Shown here one piece after another: positions 48,333-57,046 of a stretch of 64,000 bases of DNA; within the stretch, counting starts at the first letter, position 1; each line of letters begins with the position of its first letter. The stretch covers positions 28,298 through 92,297 of the IMG/VR virus record IMGVR_UViG_3300042446_002107; one strand, given 5' to 3'. The notes beneath the pieces were generated by a model. It saw nothing but the letters and a program-made list of their open reading frames with translations, had not been told where the DNA came from and did no database searches. This stretch comes from a virus. Made by a program: the position numbers and the translations under genes.

Positions 48333-50381
48333 AGTTTGACCAAAGTTCCAAGCGGAACGAGCCTCGTTTTCGGCCAGCTGATATTGACCATAAGCGAAGA
48401 AGTCGGTGTACATTTCCACCAACCCATCTCTAAAGAACGAATATCGTCTTTCTTCGTCTGCGTATTCAAAAGATTTAATCATAAGTGAATTAATTTCTGA
48501 AAAATTCGCTTCATTTATTCTTTTAATTCTTGAAACGTGAGCATCAACCATCGCGCGAAGGTCCTTAACTGGGAGAGCTTTTACTTTTACTCCCTTTTCA
48601 GATGCTTCATTTACTCGCGACTCAAAAGAATCGCTAATAATAGAAGAAACGACCGGACGGATGTCTTCCTCTATCTGCTTATTCCATGTCTCAATTGACA
48701 AAACCGAGTCAACATCAAGGGTTCCGTGCATCAAGGCTTTTTTAGACTTTAAGCCGCTAGCTTTTTCAAGCACTACTCTTTGCTGTCTTTCCGCTACGCG
48801 CTCAACGCTTCTTGCAAGAATTTCGGTCCATCTTTCGATTGACTGTTCGCTCTTGTCAATCAGTTCTTTTACTTGAATTTGATTGCTAGGAGAAGACGCA
48901 ACAGTCATTGGCTGTGGAAGTCCACCAAGTGCCTCGGTAGGAATGGTGGTTTGAGCCAATTCTCCTCCCGCCATACCTGCTTCGGCCATTGCACCTTGCA
49001 TAGTATTTGTGTCCAAAGGAATGGTTTCTGCCATTGGAGGAACAGGAGTAGGCATTCCAGGTGGTACCCCTGGCATTTCTGGCATTCCCGGCATTCCCGG
49101 AGGAGCCCCAGGAGCCCCAGGAATCTGAGCCTGGCCTTCTTCCATCTTCTTTTTCGTGTTCGCAATAGGAATAAGGTTTGGATTCTGAAGAAGCGAGTCA
49201 GCCAAGTCGGCATCTACTTCCTTGCGTGACGAGCCAGTTCTGTACTCGTTCGCGCTAATCAATCCAGACTGGAATTCCTGTAGTAAATACTTGTCTCGCT
49301 CTTGCTTATAAAGCATGAGGATTGGAACTTCGGTCGTGTCAAAATCTAGATAGTACTTTTCATCAAGTTCGTCTAACGCTCTAGATATTGGCTCCAGATG
49401 GGGAAGCATTGTCTCCATCCAGAAAACACGAATCTCTTCTGAAGCGTTACTGAAGGTTCTGCCAGAGGCATTACCAATAACAGACTCAGGAACACCAAAT
49501 GCAGAAAGTATTTCTTCTTTAGTTATCTGTCGCATCTGGACGTAGGCAGCATCACGTGGGTTTGCAGAAGTGTCAACAAAGTCAACTCCGTCGTCTGCCG
49601 CAATGACCGTAGTGTGTCCAGCCCTTGCTAGGTTTCCTCTGAATCTGTTACGCAGTTCTTCTTTATCGTCTTCATCAATTTCACCCCTAACAACTAAAAG
49701 TCCACCCGGACGTCCGTCGTTAAGAAGGTAGTTTCTGTTGTAAATCTTGGCGAGGTTTTCGATTTCTATGGCCACACCTGCTGCCTCAAGAGGCGTAAGC
49801 GATAGGTAAGGGTCGATAGGGTGAGGGCGTCTAACCCAGCAAACATCTTCTGGCTTGAGTATTATTTTCTCACCATAAGGCATTTGCACTTCGTAGCCGG
49901 AAACAAACGTTTTAGGGTCTGGTATTGGTGCTGTTGACTGAGGTGGAAGAAGGTTGAGCCCAATGATTCCACCATCACGTCCACGTATCTTTTCTATAAA
50001 AGCTCCACGAGTACCCAGCATGAGCTGAGCAGAAAGCCTGTATCTAAAAATAAAAGAGTTTTCTCCGACATTGGCTTTATTATTTAAAATCTCCAGCAGG
50101 GGATTACGATTTGCTTCGCGCCCCTTGATAATTTCGCCATGTTTTGAATTGTCTTTTCTTAAAATCATCGGCAAGCGCGCTTGGTTTCCCGAGATTGCGT
50201 CAATACACCTATTGACCCAAGTGATTTTAGACATGCCTTCGCGGTAAGCGCGCTCTATGTCCCAAGAGTCACGATACGCCTTCCCAGCGAGGGACGGGTT
50301 CATGGATATGGGGGCTCCGTATCCTAGATTTTTGCTTGATTGTGAGCCCAAGCCTTTGTTTTGAGGCGCATTCCAGCCCAT
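48327..50381 (-). CDS. portal protein (HK97 type)
   Basis: 684 codons. The N-terminal 430 residues match HK97-family portals: KITWVNRCIDAISGNQARLP, LSAQLMLGTRGAFIEKI, PEDVCWVRRPHPIDPYLSLT, and RQITKEEILSAFGVPESVIG. A Pro/Gly/Met-rich linker (GAPGAPPGMPGMPEMPG) separates a 200-residue helical C-terminal extension (EQSIERWTEILARSVERVAE). The portal is the dodecameric DNA gate at one capsid vertex and binds the terminase. The extension is longer than usual and could contact internal proteins. The protease polyprotein follows immediately. Confidence 0.93.
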   Translation of the reverse strand: MGWNAPQNKGLGSQSSKNLGYGAPISMNPSLAGKAYRDSWDIERAYREGMSKITWVNRCIDAISGNQARLPMILRKDNSKHGEIIKGREANRNPLLEILNNKANVGENSFIFRYRLSAQLMLGTRGAFIEKIRGRDGGIIGLNLLPPQSTAPIPDPKTFVSGYEVQMPYGEKIILKPEDVCWVRRPHPIDPYLSLTPLEAAGVAIEIENLAKIYNRNYLLNDGRPGGLLVVRGEIDEDDKEELRNRFRGNLARAGHTTVIAADDGVDFVDTSANPRDAAYVQMRQITKEEILSAFGVPESVIGNASGRTFSNASEEIRVFWMETMLPHLEPISRALDELDEKYYLDFDTTEVPILMLYKQERDKYLLQEFQSGLISANEYRTGSSRKEVDADLADSLLQNPNLIPIANTKKKMEEGQAQIPGAPGAPPGMPGMPEMPGVPPGMPTPVPPMAETIPLDTNTMQGAMAEAGMAGGELAQTTIPTEALGGLPQPMTVASSPSNQIQVKELIDKSEQSIERWTEILARSVERVAERQQRVVLEKASGLKSKKALMHGTLDVDSVLSIETWNKQIEEDIRPVVSSIISDSFESRVNEASEKGVKVKALPVKDLRAMVDAHVSRIKRINEANFSEINSLMIKSFEYADEERRYSFFRDGLVEMYTDFFAYGQYQLAENEARSAWNFGQTV

Positions 50382-50388
50382 CTATTAC

Positions 50389-50655
50389 CTACTCAAGTCC
50401 CAAAAGAAAGCCAAAAATTCCACAGCCGACACCGGCAACCACCCAACCGGCAGGCATGAATATCATTCCTGCTCCAATACTAGTAAACAGTATAAAGCAA
50501 AACATCAGTACATTTGCGGACCTTGGTCTATTGACTTGTCTAGCGGCGAATACAAATGGCGCTTTAATAATTCTTACAAAGCTAGAGCCTTTTGTTTTTA
50601 CTCTTTTTATTAGCTTGGCTCTTCTGGTCTTTGTGTTCGATGACGCTGGGGGCAT
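50389..50655 (-). CDS. small two-span membrane protein
   Basis: 88 codons from the ATG at 50653-50655 (MPPASSNTK); the frame is open to 50676. A basic N-terminal half (TKTRRAKLIKRVKTKG) precedes two hydrophobic stretches (VLMFCFILFTSIGAGMIF and GWVVAGVGCGIFGFLLG). It resembles phage membrane proteins or holins in topology only. It is divergent from terL and lies seven bases before the portal gene in the leftward unit. Confidence 0.5.
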   Translation of the reverse strand: MPPASSNTKTRRAKLIKRVKTKGSSFVRIIKAPFVFAARQVNRPRSANVLMFCFILFTSIGAGMIFMPAGWVVAGVGCGIFGFLLGLE

Positions 50656-50726
50656 GTAACATACAGTAGCGCACAAATTGCCCCAAATGCACTAAGGGCT
50701 TTAATTGATTGGTCAATATATATCTC

Positions 50727-52040
50727 ATGGCTACAAAATCTAACTGGGATGAAGTACTTGAGTACCTGAGCCCAAAGCTGCCACCATTCTGTCCAGAAGA
50801 ACCCTCTATTAACCAAAAAGTATTTTTAAGAACCAATTCTATAGAGGCATTATTTGGAGGTGCGGCCGGAGGAGGAAAGTCCTCAGCCCTTCTGATGGCG
50901 GCACTGCAGTATGTAGACGTTCCTGGCTATTCAGCCCTTCTCTGTCGTAGAACGTTTGCTGACCTTTCCTTGCCTGGAGCCTTGATGGACCGATTCAGGG
51001 CGTGGATGAGCAACTATGATGACGTTCACTGGAACAACAATACTTTCGTTGCCACCTTCCCATCTGGGGCTCGTATCTCCTTCGGTTACCTAAACAACGT
51101 AAACGACTACCTGCGATACAAGGGTTCGGAATTCCAGTTCATAGGAATGGACGAAGTTACCGAAATTAGAGAATCTGACTATAGATACCTCTTCTCCCGT
51201 CTTCGTCGACCTGCCAGCGGTCCAATATCTCAGGTTCCACTAAGAATGAGGGCTGCATCCAACCCAGCCCCCAACTGGGTGCGACAGAGGTTTATCGTGG
51301 AAGGCAAAGAGACCGGGCGCGTATTCGTGCCATCTACGCTTAAGGATAACCCTGGAATTGACGCCGTTTCGTACCGTCAGGCCCTTTCAGAGCTGGACCC
51401 TGTTGAAAGACGACGCCTAGAAGAAGGAGACTGGTGGTCAACGACCCTTGGTAGCCTCTTTCAGCGCGAGGCCTTTCTTGTTATTGACCCAGAAGAGATA
51501 CCCGTCATAACCAACTCGGCCAGGGTGGTTCGGTTCTGGGACCTTGCCGCAACGGAGCCACATGCTGGATATCCGGACCCTGACTGGACCGTAGGAACTC
51601 TCATGATGTTTGACGGCGGCGTGGCCTATGTTCTTGACGTAAAAAAGGCCAGAGTCAGGGGTGAAAAGGTGGAGCAACTCATCGCCAAGACGGCAGAAGA
51701 AGACGGTTTTGGTGTTGCCATCAGAATGGAGCAGGAGCCCGGTTCTTCAGGCAAGGCCTTGGTTGACCAGTACGCCAGATACGTGATTCCTGGGTACGAC
51801 TTCGGGGCAATGCGTCCAACAGGGGACAAAGTCACGAGAGCTAGACCTTTTGCTGCTGCCGCTTCAAACGGGAACGTGAGACTAGTTCGTGCTTCGTGGT
51901 TGACAGATTGGTTGGATGAATTTTCTTCATTCCCGGAAGCCTCAAACCATGACGACCAAATAGACTCTGCAGTTGGAGCATTTACGTATCTAACCGGCCT
52001 GGGGTTGCCACAACGCAAACGAGCTTCTATACTCATCTAG
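50727..52040 (+). CDS. terL: terminase large subunit
   Basis: 437 codons from the ATG at 50727; a TTG at 50709 in frame is less likely. Walker A is GGAAGGGKSSAL (Lys51) and Walker B is FQFIGMDEVTE (Asp142, Glu143). The RNase H-like nuclease has FWDLAATE (Asp272), MEQEPGSSGKAL and NHDDQIDSAVGAF. It pumps DNA through the portal and cuts concatemers. It is divergent from the portal, and no Shine-Dalgarno sequence is seen. The small-subunit candidate lies far away at 13679. Confidence 0.96.
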   Translation: MATKSNWDEVLEYLSPKLPPFCPEEPSINQKVFLRTNSIEALFGGAAGGGKSSALLMAALQYVDVPGYSALLCRRTFADLSLPGALMDRFRAWMSNYDDVHWNNNTFVATFPSGARISFGYLNNVNDYLRYKGSEFQFIGMDEVTEIRESDYRYLFSRLRRPASGPISQVPLRMRAASNPAPNWVRQRFIVEGKETGRVFVPSTLKDNPGIDAVSYRQALSELDPVERRRLEEGDWWSTTLGSLFQREAFLVIDPEEIPVITNSARVVRFWDLAATEPHAGYPDPDWTVGTLMMFDGGVAYVLDVKKARVRGEKVEQLIAKTAEEDGFGVAIRMEQEPGSSGKALVDQYARYVIPGYDFGAMRPTGDKVTRARPFAAAASNGNVRLVRASWLTDWLDEFSSFPEASNHDDQIDSAVGAFTYLTGLGLPQRKRASILI

Positions 52041-52076
52041 TAAATCACCTATCTAAACTTAAATGAGGTACTAGTA

Positions 52077-52574
52077 ATGAGCTTGGAAAAAATCCAAGAG
52101 CTCCGCTCTTCTTTGGTCAACCTTGACAAAGAATTATCTTTATTTATATCGGGGGAGCCTTCACCTGAAGATGCCGGCCAAGGACTCGCAGAGTTGAATC
52201 TTTTAAAAAAAGACGTGGCGCTCGTCTATGATTCCTTTGCACACGCTCTGTCTGAAATCATGGGTTCAGTAGAAATCTTGTCCCTCTCTGACGGTACTAC
52301 TATTGAGAAAAAATCAGCCTACGACAGAAAAGGCTGGAAGCACTTGGAGCTTGGCTCGGCCGTCGCAGAACGTCTTGTAAAAATGTCTATCGACATGGAT
52401 ACCGGAGAAGTAACAAAGTCTCCAAAAGAAATAGCAGAGGAAATGCTTTCCTACTGTGCTCCTTCGTACTGGAGAATTAAAGAGCTAAACAAAATTGGTC
52501 TAAATGCTGATAACTTCAGTGAGACTGGCGAACTTAAAACAAGCATTATCGTTCGCAAACCTAAAAATACATAA
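52077..52574 (+). CDS. hypothetical protein upstream of the annealing protein
   Basis: 165 codons. An N-terminal helical half (KIQELRSSLVNLDKELSLF) precedes the conspicuous block AYDRKGWKHLELGSAVAERL and a C-terminal SYWRIKELNKIGLNADNF. I have seen similar proteins next to Rad52- or RecT-like genes in actinophages. Function is unknown, perhaps a recombination accessory. AGGTACTAGTA precedes the ATG. The next gene starts 28 bases downstream. Confidence 0.6.
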   Translation: MSLEKIQELRSSLVNLDKELSLFISGEPSPEDAGQGLAELNLLKKDVALVYDSFAHALSEIMGSVEILSLSDGTTIEKKSAYDRKGWKHLELGSAVAERLVKMSIDMDTGEVTKSPKEIAEEMLSYCAPSYWRIKELNKIGLNADNFSETGELKTSIIVRKPKNT

Positions 52575-52602
52575 ACATAATTAACTAAACAAGGAGACCT
52601 AC

Positions 52603-53295
52603 GTGTCGTCTATCAATATCAATAACTCTGAAAACATTTCGCGTCTTTTAGCAGAGCCTTTCTCGGAAGAAATGGAACGCACAAGAATCAAGGGTGGAAT
52701 TTCGCTCATCTATCTTCCGATAAGTGAAGTCATTAATCGTCTTAACAAAGTTTTGGGCGTTGACAACTGGTCGTTTGAAATCGTTTCCGTTCGCCGTGAC
52801 GATGTAGATACGGATGAGATTGTTGCTCACGTATCGTTAACTGCCACCATAGGTGATTTAACCGTCATTAAGCACGGTTTCGGTGGTTCCTCAGTGAAGC
52901 GTCAGAAGAAAGACAATAAGCCACTTGACCTCGGAAACGACTTTAAAGGTGCTGTCTCTGATGCTCTTAAAAAGGCTGCTCAGCTATTGGGTGTCGGCCT
53001 ATACCTCGCACGCTCTGCAGACGCCTTAGACGCCGAATACGCATCGTCTATGCCAGCGCCACAGGCAGAAGCACCATCAGAGATTGATGAAAAATGGACC
53101 AACTTTGTTTCAGTTGCAAAAACACTGACGCAAGAGCAAAAAGACTCATTGAACGCTTTTTGGACCAGTCATTCAAATGGAAAAGCAAAGCCAACTCGCG
53201 CAACCGTAACTGAAGAAGACATTGACACCCTCGTTGTTGAGGCAATGCGTTTATCGTTTGGTGCAACTCTTGTTGCAAAAACAGATGACAACTGA
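52603..53295 (+). CDS. Rad52/22-like single-strand annealing protein
   Basis: 230 codons from GTG, with a strong AAGGAG upstream. ISLIYLPISEVINRLNKVLG, NWSFEIVSV and GNDFKGAVSDALKKAAQLLGVGLYLA match the Rad52_Rad22 family core (about residues 10-140). A disordered linker and a C-terminal helical part follow. It should anneal complementary ssDNA coated by SSB during phage recombination. It is coupled to the nuclease gene, whose start overlaps its end by 11 bases, a typical annealase-exonuclease pairing. Confidence 0.85.
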   Translation: MSSININNSENISRLLAEPFSEEMERTRIKGGISLIYLPISEVINRLNKVLGVDNWSFEIVSVRRDDVDTDEIVAHVSLTATIGDLTVIKHGFGGSSVKRQKKDNKPLDLGNDFKGAVSDALKKAAQLLGVGLYLARSADALDAEYASSMPAPQAEAPSEIDEKWTNFVSVAKTLTQEQKDSLNAFWTSHSNGKAKPTRATVTEEDIDTLVVEAMRLSFGATLVAKTDDN

Positions 53296-54064
53296 CCAAG
53301 ACGGGCTCATGCAGGCCCCAGAACTGCTTTCCCCTTCTTCAATATCTACATTCCAGCAATGTCCTATGAAGTTTAAGTACAGCAAGATTGATGGACTTAG
53401 GGATTCTCCGACAGAAGCAACAATGCTTGGCAACTTTGTTCATGAAATCCTAGAAACAATGTACGCTCTTCCTTCCGAACAAAGAACCCAAGAAACCGCT
53501 CGCCAACTGGCGCGAGATTTATGGGCTGCAAAATGGGAAGCAGAAGTTACCACGTTAATCCGTGGGGAAAAAGAACTGCGTCTCTTTAGGTGGTCTGCTT
53601 GGTGGTGTGTTGAAAACCTCTGGATGCTGGAGCAGCCGCAAGAGGTTGAGCCATGGGGTATTGAAGAGCATGTGGAAGGCGAGATATCCGGAATCAAACT
53701 TCATGGATTCATAGACCGTCTACATCTAGATGGTGATACCGCAAAAGTTTCTGATTACAAAACAGGCAAAACACCAAAAAAGAATTACATTGAAGATAAG
53801 TATTTTCAGCTAATTATCTATACTCAGCTCCTCAAAAGCCTCGGCATAGAGGCCAAGAAGTTTGAGATAGAGCTTCTATACCTAAAAGATGGGGTTAGGT
53901 TCGCAAAAGAAGTAACCGCAGAAGATGTGCAGAAAGTTGCTTCAGTGATTGCAGAAGTAAGAGCAGGCATAGAAGAGCGCTGCAAGAATGGATATTTTGA
54001 ACCCAACAAAACCATTCTATGTAACTGGTGTGGATTTAAGAAAATATGCCCTGCGTGGCAGTGA
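53285..54064 (+). CDS. RecB/Cas4-like PD-(D/E)XK exonuclease with Fe-S cysteines
   Basis: 259 codons from the ATG at 53285; the frame is open from 53222 and another ATG is at 53309. LSPSSISTFQQCPMKFKYSK supplies the first Cys. The nuclease core is GNFVHEILE, LHGFIDRLHLDGDTAKVSDYKTGK (His, Asp, ExK-like DYK in two blocks) and QLIIYTQLLK. The C-terminal CNWCGFKKICPAW gives three more Cys. This is the PDDEXK_1/Cas4-AddB plan with a 4Fe-4S cluster. It probably resects DNA ends for the Rad52-like partner. Confidence 0.88.
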   Translation: MTTDQDGLMQAPELLSPSSISTFQQCPMKFKYSKIDGLRDSPTEATMLGNFVHEILETMYALPSEQRTQETARQLARDLWAAKWEAEVTTLIRGEKELRLFRWSAWWCVENLWMLEQPQEVEPWGIEEHVEGEISGIKLHGFIDRLHLDGDTAKVSDYKTGKTPKKNYIEDKYFQLIIYTQLLKSLGIEAKKFEIELLYLKDGVRFAKEVTAEDVQKVASVIAEVRAGIEERCKNGYFEPNKTILCNWCGFKKICPAWQ

Positions 54065-54076
54065 CCCAAAAAATAT

Positions 54077-54592
54077 ATGAACTCAAGATGGAATGATGAC
54101 ACTTTTGCTCGCATGGTCGCCGAAGAGGTAAAAAACAAAGTTAACCCTTTGGAGCGCGCGGAGCTCAGGCTGGTCGAAAACTGGGATAGATGGAAAAGAG
54201 CCTTGCTCGCCCTATCCGAAAACCTTCAAAGACAAATAGAGAGTATTGAGGCAGATAGTGAATCTGACCAGAAACGATACTCGTCGCTGGACTTCAAGTT
54301 TAAAAAACTTAACGACGAAACACAGCGCTATTACAATGAAAAAGCAACACGAATAAACAGGTTTAAGTACCACGTTGACCGTCGGCTTGACGAAGTCTGC
54401 GTAATGATTGAGACTGGCGAATCCACCCTAGAAGACGGGTGGAAGGAAGTCGATTTCTATAGAAGAGCAATCATTGCTCACAGAACACTAATGAGAGACT
54501 TTGACCTGGAAGATACGGCAATTGACCGTTCTTTGTGGGAATGCCTTGACAGTAAGTGGACTTTTGATTCTATAAACAACGACAACCTCTAG
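54077..54592 (+). CDS. hypothetical coiled-coil protein
   Basis: 171 codons, almost all helical and highly charged (LSENLQRQIESIEADSESDQ, DETQRYYNEKATRINRFKYH), with an acidic end. It lies between two nuclease genes in the recombination operon, 12 bases after the RecB-like gene. Function unknown. Confidence 0.6.
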   Translation: MNSRWNDDTFARMVAEEVKNKVNPLERAELRLVENWDRWKRALLALSENLQRQIESIEADSESDQKRYSSLDFKFKKLNDETQRYYNEKATRINRFKYHVDRRLDEVCVMIETGESTLEDGWKEVDFYRRAIIAHRTLMRDFDLEDTAIDRSLWECLDSKWTFDSINNDNL

Positions 54593-54612
54593 TGCTGTAT
54601 TCTTTAGCTTAG

Positions 54613-54981
54613 ATGAAGCCAAGGAAACCACTAAAGCGAACACCGTTAAAACGAACCTCACTAAACCGAGGGACTAAACCAATCCCAAAAAGAAGCAAAA
54701 AAACGGAACAGGTTTATGTTGAGAGACGCAAAATAGTTTCTTCTATGCTTGCCGAGTTTCCTCTTTGCTTTGCGTGTCCAGTTTTTGCCAAACATGACGG
54801 CTTGACAACATTTATTCACAAAAACAGCGTTGATGTGCATGAGCTAATAAGAAGGTCTCAAGGCGGGTCAATACTTGACGAAGAAAACTTGGTAACAGTC
54901 TGCAGAGCGTGTCATACCAGGATTGGTGAAGAGCCTTCTTTAGCTTTTTCCTTAGGACTAGCAAAACATTCATGGGAATGA
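54613..54981 (+). CDS. HNH endonuclease
   Basis: 122 codons. A basic N-terminal tail (KPRKPLKRTPLKRTSLNR) precedes CFACPVFAK and the core VDVHELIRRSQGGSILDEENLVTVCRACHTRIGE, with the His, Asn and His of the HNH fold and a CxxC/CxxCH zinc site. Stand-alone HNH proteins near terL often assist packaging, but this resembles NinG/HNH nucleases of recombination regions. A terminator follows. Confidence 0.85.
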   Translation: MKPRKPLKRTPLKRTSLNRGTKPIPKRSKKTEQVYVERRKIVSSMLAEFPLCFACPVFAKHDGLTTFIHKNSVDVHELIRRSQGGSILDEENLVTVCRACHTRIGEEPSLAFSLGLAKHSWE

Positions 54982-55036
54982 ATGTATTATTTAATCACTC
55001 CTTAGAATCGCTACCTGGGGACATTATAGGTACATG

Positions 55037-55080
55037 GGCAGGCTGGCGCGGCAATAACGCGACTGCCTGCCTTTGTATTT
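55037..55080 (+). terminator. terminator closing the terL-HNH operon
   Basis: GGCAGGC (55037-55043) pairs with GCCTGCC (55065-55071). An inner CGCG/CGCG stem (55047-55050/55058-55061) adds stability. TTTGTATTT follows. A promoter for the next unit begins directly after it. Confidence 0.7.
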
Positions 55081-55083
55081 CTT

Positions 55084-55092
55084 TGCTATAGT
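55084..55092 (+). promoter_or_regulatory. extended -10 promoter (TGCTATAGT) before the resolvase gene
   Basis: TG-C-TATAGT matches the extended -10 element (TATAGT has five of six). There is no -35, as is common for this class. A start about seven bases downstream would be near 55099, just before the ATG at 55103. Confidence 0.55.
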
Positions 55093-55102
55093 CAGATTTA
55101 TT

Positions 55103-55618
55103 ATGCGCCTCATGGGTCTCGACCTCTCCCTGACATCCACGGGCATATCTATGAACGGAACGACTAGTGTTATCCGTCCCAAGACACGAGGTGCGGAGCG
55201 TTTGTCTGATGTTACGAAGGAAGTATTGCATCAGTGCTTGGAAAACGAAATTGCTTGCGTTCTGATTGAGGGTTACTCGTTTGCTTCCCGAAGTGGACAA
55301 GCATTCAGTATTGGCGAACTCGGTGGTTGCATCCGGATGACGCTGTTTGAATGCAATATTCCTATTGTTGAAATCCCGCCCACCTGTCGTGCAAAGTTTG
55401 CAACTGGAAGAGGAAATGCATCAAAGGGAGAAGTCATTTCTGCCATCTCAGCAAAGACTGGAATCATCTTCAGTGGAGCCTCCGGCAATGACGAATGTGA
55501 TGCGTGGGTTCTTGAACGAATGGGTATGGTTCGCCTAGGAATAGATTCACAATGGGACTGGACAAAAGAGCAACTTTCTGCACTTGACAAAGTAGACTGG
55601 TCTCCACTAGAAGAATAG
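55103..55618 (+). CDS. RuvC-like Holliday junction resolvase
   Basis: 171 codons from the ATG at 55103; an ATG at 55112 is also possible, and the frame is open from 55073. RLMGLDLSLTSTGIS (Asp7), ACVLIEGYSFASRSG, KGEVISAISAKTG and GNDECDAWVLERMGM give the four acidic positions of the RNase H-fold RuvC nuclease. It should resolve branched DNA before packaging. The promoter sits so close that the mRNA may be leaderless, a normal start mode in Actinobacteria. Confidence 0.85.
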   Translation: MRLMGLDLSLTSTGISMNGTTSVIRPKTRGAERLSDVTKEVLHQCLENEIACVLIEGYSFASRSGQAFSIGELGGCIRMTLFECNIPIVEIPPTCRAKFATGRGNASKGEVISAISAKTGIIFSGASGNDECDAWVLERMGMVRLGIDSQWDWTKEQLSALDKVDWSPLEE

Positions 55619-55620
55619 GT

Positions 55621-55968
55621 GTGAATAAAAATATGAGAAATTCCCCAATAAGCCAAGTTGACATTGAACAAGAATTGATTCGTTTAATGGACTCTTTGGA
55701 AGAGGAAACAGAACAGTTTGAATCTCTGTCCATGGACATGGCCAAAAAGGAAGCTTTTTACAAAGCTAACTGGGCACGAGAATACCTGTCAGCTAAGGGT
55801 TCAATCAAAGAGCGCGAAGCATGGGCTGATTACAAATTAGACCAAGAGCATTTTGAATACAAGTGTGCCGAGGCTCTGGTTAAATCTAAAAGAGAAAAAC
55901 TGTTCTCCGTTCGTGCATCAATGGATGCAATAAGAACGCTTAACGCTAACGTAAGGTCTCAGGTATAA
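55621..55968 (+). CDS. conserved phage hypothetical protein
   Basis: 115 codons from GTG at 55621; an ATG at 55633 is an alternative. All helical and charged. The block AREYLSAKGSIKEREAWADY and the C-terminal SKREKLFSVRASMDAIRTLN are highly characteristic of a small protein seen in many phages near recombination genes. No biochemical function is known to me. It lies two bases after the resolvase stop and two bases before the ParB-like gene. Confidence 0.7.
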   Translation: MNKNMRNSPISQVDIEQELIRLMDSLEEETEQFESLSMDMAKKEAFYKANWAREYLSAKGSIKEREAWADYKLDQEHFEYKCAEALVKSKREKLFSVRASMDAIRTLNANVRSQV

Positions 55969-55970
55969 GC

Positions 55971-56834
55971 ATGGCTAATGGAATACACGAATCCTTAACT
56001 TCTCTAGCTTTTGATATAAATCTTCTAGAGTCCCTTCATAACAATCCACGCAGAGGAGACGTTAATGCGATTATGGCTTCGTACGCCGAGTTCGGTCAAA
56101 TTAAGCCAATAGTGATAAGACCCAACAAGGACGGTACAGCAACCGTAATAGCTGGTAACCATCAGCTAGAAGCAGCAAAACTGCTTGGGTGGGACAAAAT
56201 AGCCGCTGTCCAGTATGACGTTGATGACACTAGGGCTATGGCTTTTGCTATCGCTGACAACCGAACAATGGAACTCGGATACACCGAGCCAGAACTTCTT
56301 GAAGAGTTTGTTTTAGAAATGGTCGACTTCTATCCAGAACTTTTAACCGGACTGGGTTGGGATGAATTCTCAACAGCCGAAATCGAACAACGCTTTATCA
56401 GAGAAGACAATCGGGTTATTGAGCCCGGAGCAGGATTTATGGCCCCTGTAATTAATTCCGACTACGGGAACGGATTCAGTTCTCGACTTGACAAGTTTTC
56501 CGACTATGAAGATTCTGATGAAGATGTTCCAGTTAAGGACGCACCAGAAATGGACAGAAATGTTGTTTCGGTAACCCAAACAGGAGACGGGAAACAAAGA
56601 ATCGACATAATGCCAGGCATGAATCAAAACGATGCTGTCATTAGGGGCTCAACAACAATAGCCCCTGGGTCCGCACCAAGAGCTGTTGTTCAGTACACAA
56701 TCGTGTTTGACAATACAGACCAACAAGCACGATGGTATGAATTCATGAAATGGCTCAAGGCTGACCCAGCTATTGCTGGCGTAACAATGGCTGAAAAACT
56801 AATCGACTTCATAGACCAACACATAGAAATATAG
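55971..56834 (+). CDS. ParB/Sulfiredoxin-like protein
   Basis: 287 codons. Residues 8-110 hold the ParB N-domain: NPRRGDVNAIMASYAEFGQI, TVIAGNHQLEAAKLLGW and DVDDTRAMAFAIADNRT. An acidic linker and a C-terminal domain (VVQYTIVFDNTDQQARWYEF, PAIAGVTMAEKLIDFID) follow. Such domains bind CTP or act as nucleases and modifiers. Together with the PAPS-reductase-like gene 0.2 kb downstream it recalls IbrA/IbrB-type pairs and phage DNA-modification loci. It could act in DNA modification or regulation. Confidence 0.8.
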   Translation: MANGIHESLTSLAFDINLLESLHNNPRRGDVNAIMASYAEFGQIKPIVIRPNKDGTATVIAGNHQLEAAKLLGWDKIAAVQYDVDDTRAMAFAIADNRTMELGYTEPELLEEFVLEMVDFYPELLTGLGWDEFSTAEIEQRFIREDNRVIEPGAGFMAPVINSDYGNGFSSRLDKFSDYEDSDEDVPVKDAPEMDRNVVSVTQTGDGKQRIDIMPGMNQNDAVIRGSTTIAPGSAPRAVVQYTIVFDNTDQQARWYEFMKWLKADPAIAGVTMAEKLIDFIDQHIEI

Positions 56835-56842
56835 GATTACCA

Positions 56843-57046
56843 ATGGAACAGACCATAGAACAAAAATGCAGATACCTTCTCGGCAAAGGAAAAGTATCGC
56901 CGGCTGAGTGCGCTGAAGTTTTGGAGGCGCTCGATACTCGCATCTCTGAGGCCACGTACTGGAAAGGCGTAGCCGAAAACATGATGCGCGAGAACAACGA
57001 GCTTCGTGCCGAGGTATCACGCCTCACTCAAATCGCAAGATACTAA
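56843..57046 (+). CDS. small helical hypothetical protein
   Basis: 67 codons. Helical with a C-terminal coiled coil (ENMMRENNELRAEVSRLTQI). It is squeezed between the ParB-like and PAPS-reductase-like genes, and its stop directly abuts the next ATG (TAA-ATG), so it is probably translated with them. Function unknown. Confidence 0.55.
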   Translation: MEQTIEQKCRYLLGKGKVSPAECAEVLEALDTRISEATYWKGVAENMMRENNELRAEVSRLTQIARY

